In this document: in pieces, positions 4,140 through 6,407 of the stretch
How positions within the stretch are numbered: the first letter of the stretch is position 1
Layout: each line of letters opens with the position of its first letter
Source of the DNA: Chloroflexota bacterium
GTDB lineage: Bacteria; Chloroflexota; Dehalococcoidia; Tepidiformales; Tepidiformaceae
Reading direction: 5' to 3'
Assembly (NCBI GenBank): GCA_021823905.1
Contig: JAKALX010000222.1
Location: forward strand, 1-6,407
DNA length: 6,407 nucleotides
Made by a program: the position numbers and the translations under genes
The notes under the pieces: model-generated
What the model was told of the DNA's origin: nothing
The model's database searches: none
Seen by the model: only the letters and a program-made list of their open reading frames with translations

Positions 4140-5339
4140 ATGGCCATAAACGCTTCTCTTCCCATGCAACGCAGCCGTGGGATGCGGGACCTTCTGCCTG
4201 CCGACATGCGCGCCTTCCGGCGCGTTGAGGACGCCTTCCGGGCGGCCGCGAGCCGCTGGGGCTACGAAGAGGTCCGCACGCCCACGATCGAGACGTACAG
4301 CCTGTTCACGGCGGCCGGCGCCCTCACGCCCCAGATGCTTTCACGCGTTTACTCGTTCCTGGACTGGGACGGTTGGAGCGGGGAGCGCGTCGTGCTGCGC
4401 CCCGACTCGACCATCCCTGTGGCGCGGGCGGCCGCCGGAGCCGGCCTGGATCTGCCGGCCCGCCTCTCGTACGTCCAGAACGTCTTCCGTTTCAGTGAGA
4501 GCGGCGACCGCGAGGACTGGCAATGCGGGATTGAATACCTCGGCGCGCCGGCGCTGATTGGCGACCTCGAGGTGGCCGCCCTCGCTCTCGAGACGTTTGA
4601 CGCGCTCGGGCTGAAGGCCGAAGTGCGGCTGTCGCACGCGGGGATCACGCGCGCGATCGTCGAAGCGGCGAGCGCGAACGGAAACCAGGCGGACATGCTC
4701 GACGCGGTCGCGGAGGATGGACTTGCGGCGGTCCGCCCGGCTGTCGGCGGGTCCAGCCAATTGGCGGCGCTGGTGGAAGTCGCGCTGCGCTCGGGCGGGC
4801 CCGAGCTGCTGGCGAATCTGCGAGCTCTTGCCGGGACAGGGCTTCCGGCGGCGCTGGGCCCCATCGACGAGCTTGCGGGGGTTGCGGGGGCGCTGGCGGA
4901 GTCGGGCCGAAACGTGATCATCGACCTCGGCATGCGTCGCGGATTCGCCTACTACACAGGTGTGGTGTTCGAGTTCACGGCTCTTGGCGAGACATGGGGA
5001 AGCGGTGGCCGTTACACGCCGGCGTGCTCGGACCTTGCGGGGAGCGCCTGCGGACTCGCCCTCGAGGCGTCGCGTCTCGCTGCTCACCTCACAGCCACGA
5101 CGCGCAAGCGGCTCGTGGTGTCGATCATCCCAAGGACGCCTCCCGACCTCGGCCGGGCGATTTCCGTGGCGCGGGCGCTCCATCGCAGCGGCGTGGCGGC
5201 CACGTTGACCGACGACGCGGGCGAATCGGAAATTGTCGTAACCGTCAGCGGAGAACGGCTGCTGACGAAGACGCCTGGCGGCGAGCGCGAGATGGTGGCC
5301 CTCGATGACCTGGTGGGCCTGCTCGTCCAGTTCAAATGA
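4140..5339 (+). CDS. hisZ: ATP phosphoribosyltransferase regulatory subunit HisZ (HisRS-like)
   Basis: HisZ is a histidyl-tRNA synthetase paralogue that activates short-form HisG and mediates histidine feedback; it does not aminoacylate. The 399-aa product has a class II synthetase core: RGMRDLLPADMRAFRRVE (13-30), VLRPDSTIPVARAA (85-98), a motif-2-like FRFSESGDREDWQCGIEYLG (116-135), RGFAYYTGVVFEF (267-279) and GSGGRY (287-292). Compared with HisRS, RGLDYY has become RGFAYY, GGRYDGL has become GGRYTPA and the motif 2 loop is shorter, which supports HisZ over HisS. Residues 324-396 resemble a shortened HisRS anticodon-binding domain. The start is uncertain: ATGs at 4113, 4125, 4140 and 4164 are in frame and none has a Shine-Dalgarno sequence. 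I chose 4140 for its position after TATCAT. The gene overlaps hisG by ATGA. Confidence 0.88.
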   Translation: MAINASLPMQRSRGMRDLLPADMRAFRRVEDAFRAAASRWGYEEVRTPTIETYSLFTAAGALTPQMLSRVYSFLDWDGWSGERVVLRPDSTIPVARAAAGAGLDLPARLSYVQNVFRFSESGDREDWQCGIEYLGAPALIGDLEVAALALETFDALGLKAEVRLSHAGITRAIVEAASANGNQADMLDAVAEDGLAAVRPAVGGSSQLAALVEVALRSGGPELLANLRALAGTGLPAALGPIDELAGVAGALAESGRNVIIDLGMRRGFAYYTGVVFEFTALGETWGSGGRYTPACSDLAGSACGLALEASRLAAHLTATTRKRLVVSIIPRTPPDLGRAISVARALHRSGVAATLTDDAGESEIVVTVSGERLLTKTPGGEREMVALDDLVGLLVQFK

Positions 5340-6407
5340 CCATCAAACTCGCGCTTCCAACGGGCGATTCGCGAGCGTCGGTCGGCGAGATGCTCGAACG
5401 GGCGGGGATCCCCGCGCCCGGTTACGAGGCGTCGTCGCGGCTGTTGCGCTCGGTGAACGAAGACGAGGGCTTGACGGTCCGCATCTTTCGGGAGAAGGAC
5501 ATCCCGATCCAGGTTGCGCTTGGCAACTACGATCTGGGCATTTGCGGGGATCTCGCGCTGTTTGAGCTGCAGGTTCGCTTTCCTGAGCAGCGCGTTGTGC
5601 GGGTCGGTGGCCTTCCGGGACCACGGACCGAGGTCTGGTTGGCTGCCGCGCCAGAGAGCGGGCTTTCGAATGGTCAGGTCCCCGGCGGGCCCGCGATCGG
5701 GGGCGCGCGCATCGCGTCCGAGCTGCCGAACCTGGCAGACATGCTGGCGCTTCACCTAAGAATCCCCGGGTACCACCTGCTCAACGTTTATGGTTCGGCC
5801 GACGCCTACGTGCCCGAGGACGCCGACCTGGCCCTTCTTGCCGTCGCGAGTAGCGAGGACGTGGTGGCAAAGGGCATGGCGCCGCTTCACCGGCTCTTCG
5901 CGGGCGGCCTCGCGCTTATCGCCAACGCCGACGCGCTGGGGACGAAGGATCTCGGCCCCGTGCTCTCGCGGCTGGCGGCGCGGCTCACGGGCGCCGAGCC
6001 CGAGCTGTCGCTTCCAGCCCCGGGCGCCCGAGTCTCGATGACGCCCCGGCCCGAGCGCCGGCGCGACGTGCTCCGGCTCGCGCTGCCGGACGGTCACGCG
6101 CAGCGGCACACCTACGCGAACCTGCTCGACGCGGGCCTTCGCTTCGAGGGCTACGAAGAGAAGAGCTACGTCCGGCGGCCGCAATCCGGCATCTCCGGCC
6201 TCGAAATCAAGGTGCTTCGTCCCCAGGACATGCCGCAGCTCGTCGCGATGGGGATGTTCGACGTCGCGGTGACGGGAGTCGATTGGCTCACGGAGATCAA
6301 GAGCCGGTTCCCGTCCGCGCCGGTGGAGATGGCGGTCGACCTGGGACGCAGCCGCTACAAGATCGGGCCGGTCGTAGACCGGGCGTTCCCGGCGGACGAC
6401 ACGGCCT
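5336..6407 (+). CDS. hisG: Tandem HisG-like ATP phosphoribosyltransferase (3' end outside the window)
   Basis: HisG condenses ATP and PRPP in the first step of histidine synthesis. The ATG at 5336 overlaps the hisZ stop and the frame is open for 357 codons to the edge. Residues 1-216 span a whole short HisG: KLALPTG (4-10), VRIFREKDIPIQVALGNYDL (48-67), GICGD (68-72), GSADAYVPEDADLAL (153-167) and LIAN (194-197). A Pro/Arg-rich linker (about 217-243) leads into a second HisG start: LRLALPDG (246-253), GLEIKVLRPQDMPQLVAMGM (288-307), FDVAVTGVDWLTE (308-320) and VDLGRSRYKIG (334-344). A standard short HisG has about 210 residues, so this is a two-unit fusion. Unit 1 lacks the expected STG-x-TL PRPP loop (AVASSEDVV at 169-177). 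The PRPP loop of unit 2 lies beyond the window. The HisG family is secure; activity of either unit is not shown. Confidence 0.88.
   Translation, partial: MTIKLALPTGDSRASVGEMLERAGIPAPGYEASSRLLRSVNEDEGLTVRIFREKDIPIQVALGNYDLGICGDLALFELQVRFPEQRVVRVGGLPGPRTEVWLAAAPESGLSNGQVPGGPAIGGARIASELPNLADMLALHLRIPGYHLLNVYGSADAYVPEDADLALLAVASSEDVVAKGMAPLHRLFAGGLALIANADALGTKDLGPVLSRLAARLTGAEPELSLPAPGARVSMTPRPERRRDVLRLALPDGHAQRHTYANLLDAGLRFEGYEEKSYVRRPQSGISGLEIKVLRPQDMPQLVAMGMFDVAVTGVDWLTEIKSRFPSAPVEMAVDLGRSRYKIGPVVDRAFPADDTA

Noticed and set aside
4341..5183. Minus-strand ORF (280 codons) opposite hisZ
   Set aside because: It is antisense to a well-supported gene; its Arg/Ala/Pro-rich composition is typical of spurious frames in high-GC DNA.
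1..6407. CRISPR arrays, insertion sequences, tRNA or rRNA genes
   Set aside because: I saw no spaced direct repeats, transposase motifs, terminal inverted repeats or tRNA/rRNA-like segments on either strand.

Overview
The window holds two divergent transcription units in high-GC DNA. It is bacterial chromosome, not a mobile element. EF-Ts is the short form (about 167 aa, ending soon after the TDFVAN core), as in Chloroflexota and the Thermus group. Together with GTG starts, the GC content and a HisZ/HisG pair, this suggests a member of Chloroflexota, possibly Dehalococcoidia-like. That assignment is inference only; no rRNA is present to confirm it.

Minus strand (about 2818 down to 1): a translation and nucleotide housekeeping operon in the classic order rpsB (ribosomal protein S2), tsf (EF-Ts), pyrH (UMP kinase), frr (ribosome recycling factor). 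Gaps are 10-25 nt. A further reading frame appears to start inside the end of frr and leaves the window at position 1. The rpsB start is unusual: the only well-spaced Shine-Dalgarno sequence points to a CTG codon at 2818, and that start also gives the N-terminal length typical of S2.

Divergent spacer (about 2819-3274): a small hairpin sits in the rpsB leader, with a possible rpsB -10 element. On the plus strand there is a promoter-like TTGACG element, then a 19-codon mini-ORF with a near-perfect Shine-Dalgarno sequence, then a UUCG-capped hairpin, then a strong intrinsic terminator. The arrangement looks like an attenuator or a very short autonomous transcript placed just upstream of birA.

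Plus strand (3275 to the right edge): birA (biotin-protein ligase without the DNA-binding domain), then hisZ (HisRS-like regulatory subunit), then a hisG-family gene overlapping hisZ by 4 nt (ATGA). HisZ and short-form HisG together form ATP phosphoribosyltransferase, the first enzyme of histidine synthesis.

The most striking observation is that the hisG reading frame encodes two HisG-like units in tandem, joined by a proline/arginine-rich linker. The first unit is complete in length but its PRPP-binding signature is eroded. The second begins around residue 244 and runs off the window. HisZ is also atypical, with altered HisRS-type motifs and a shortened C-terminal anticodon-binding-like domain. 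The pair looks like a remodelled ATP phosphoribosyltransferase in which one HisG unit may have become structural or regulatory.
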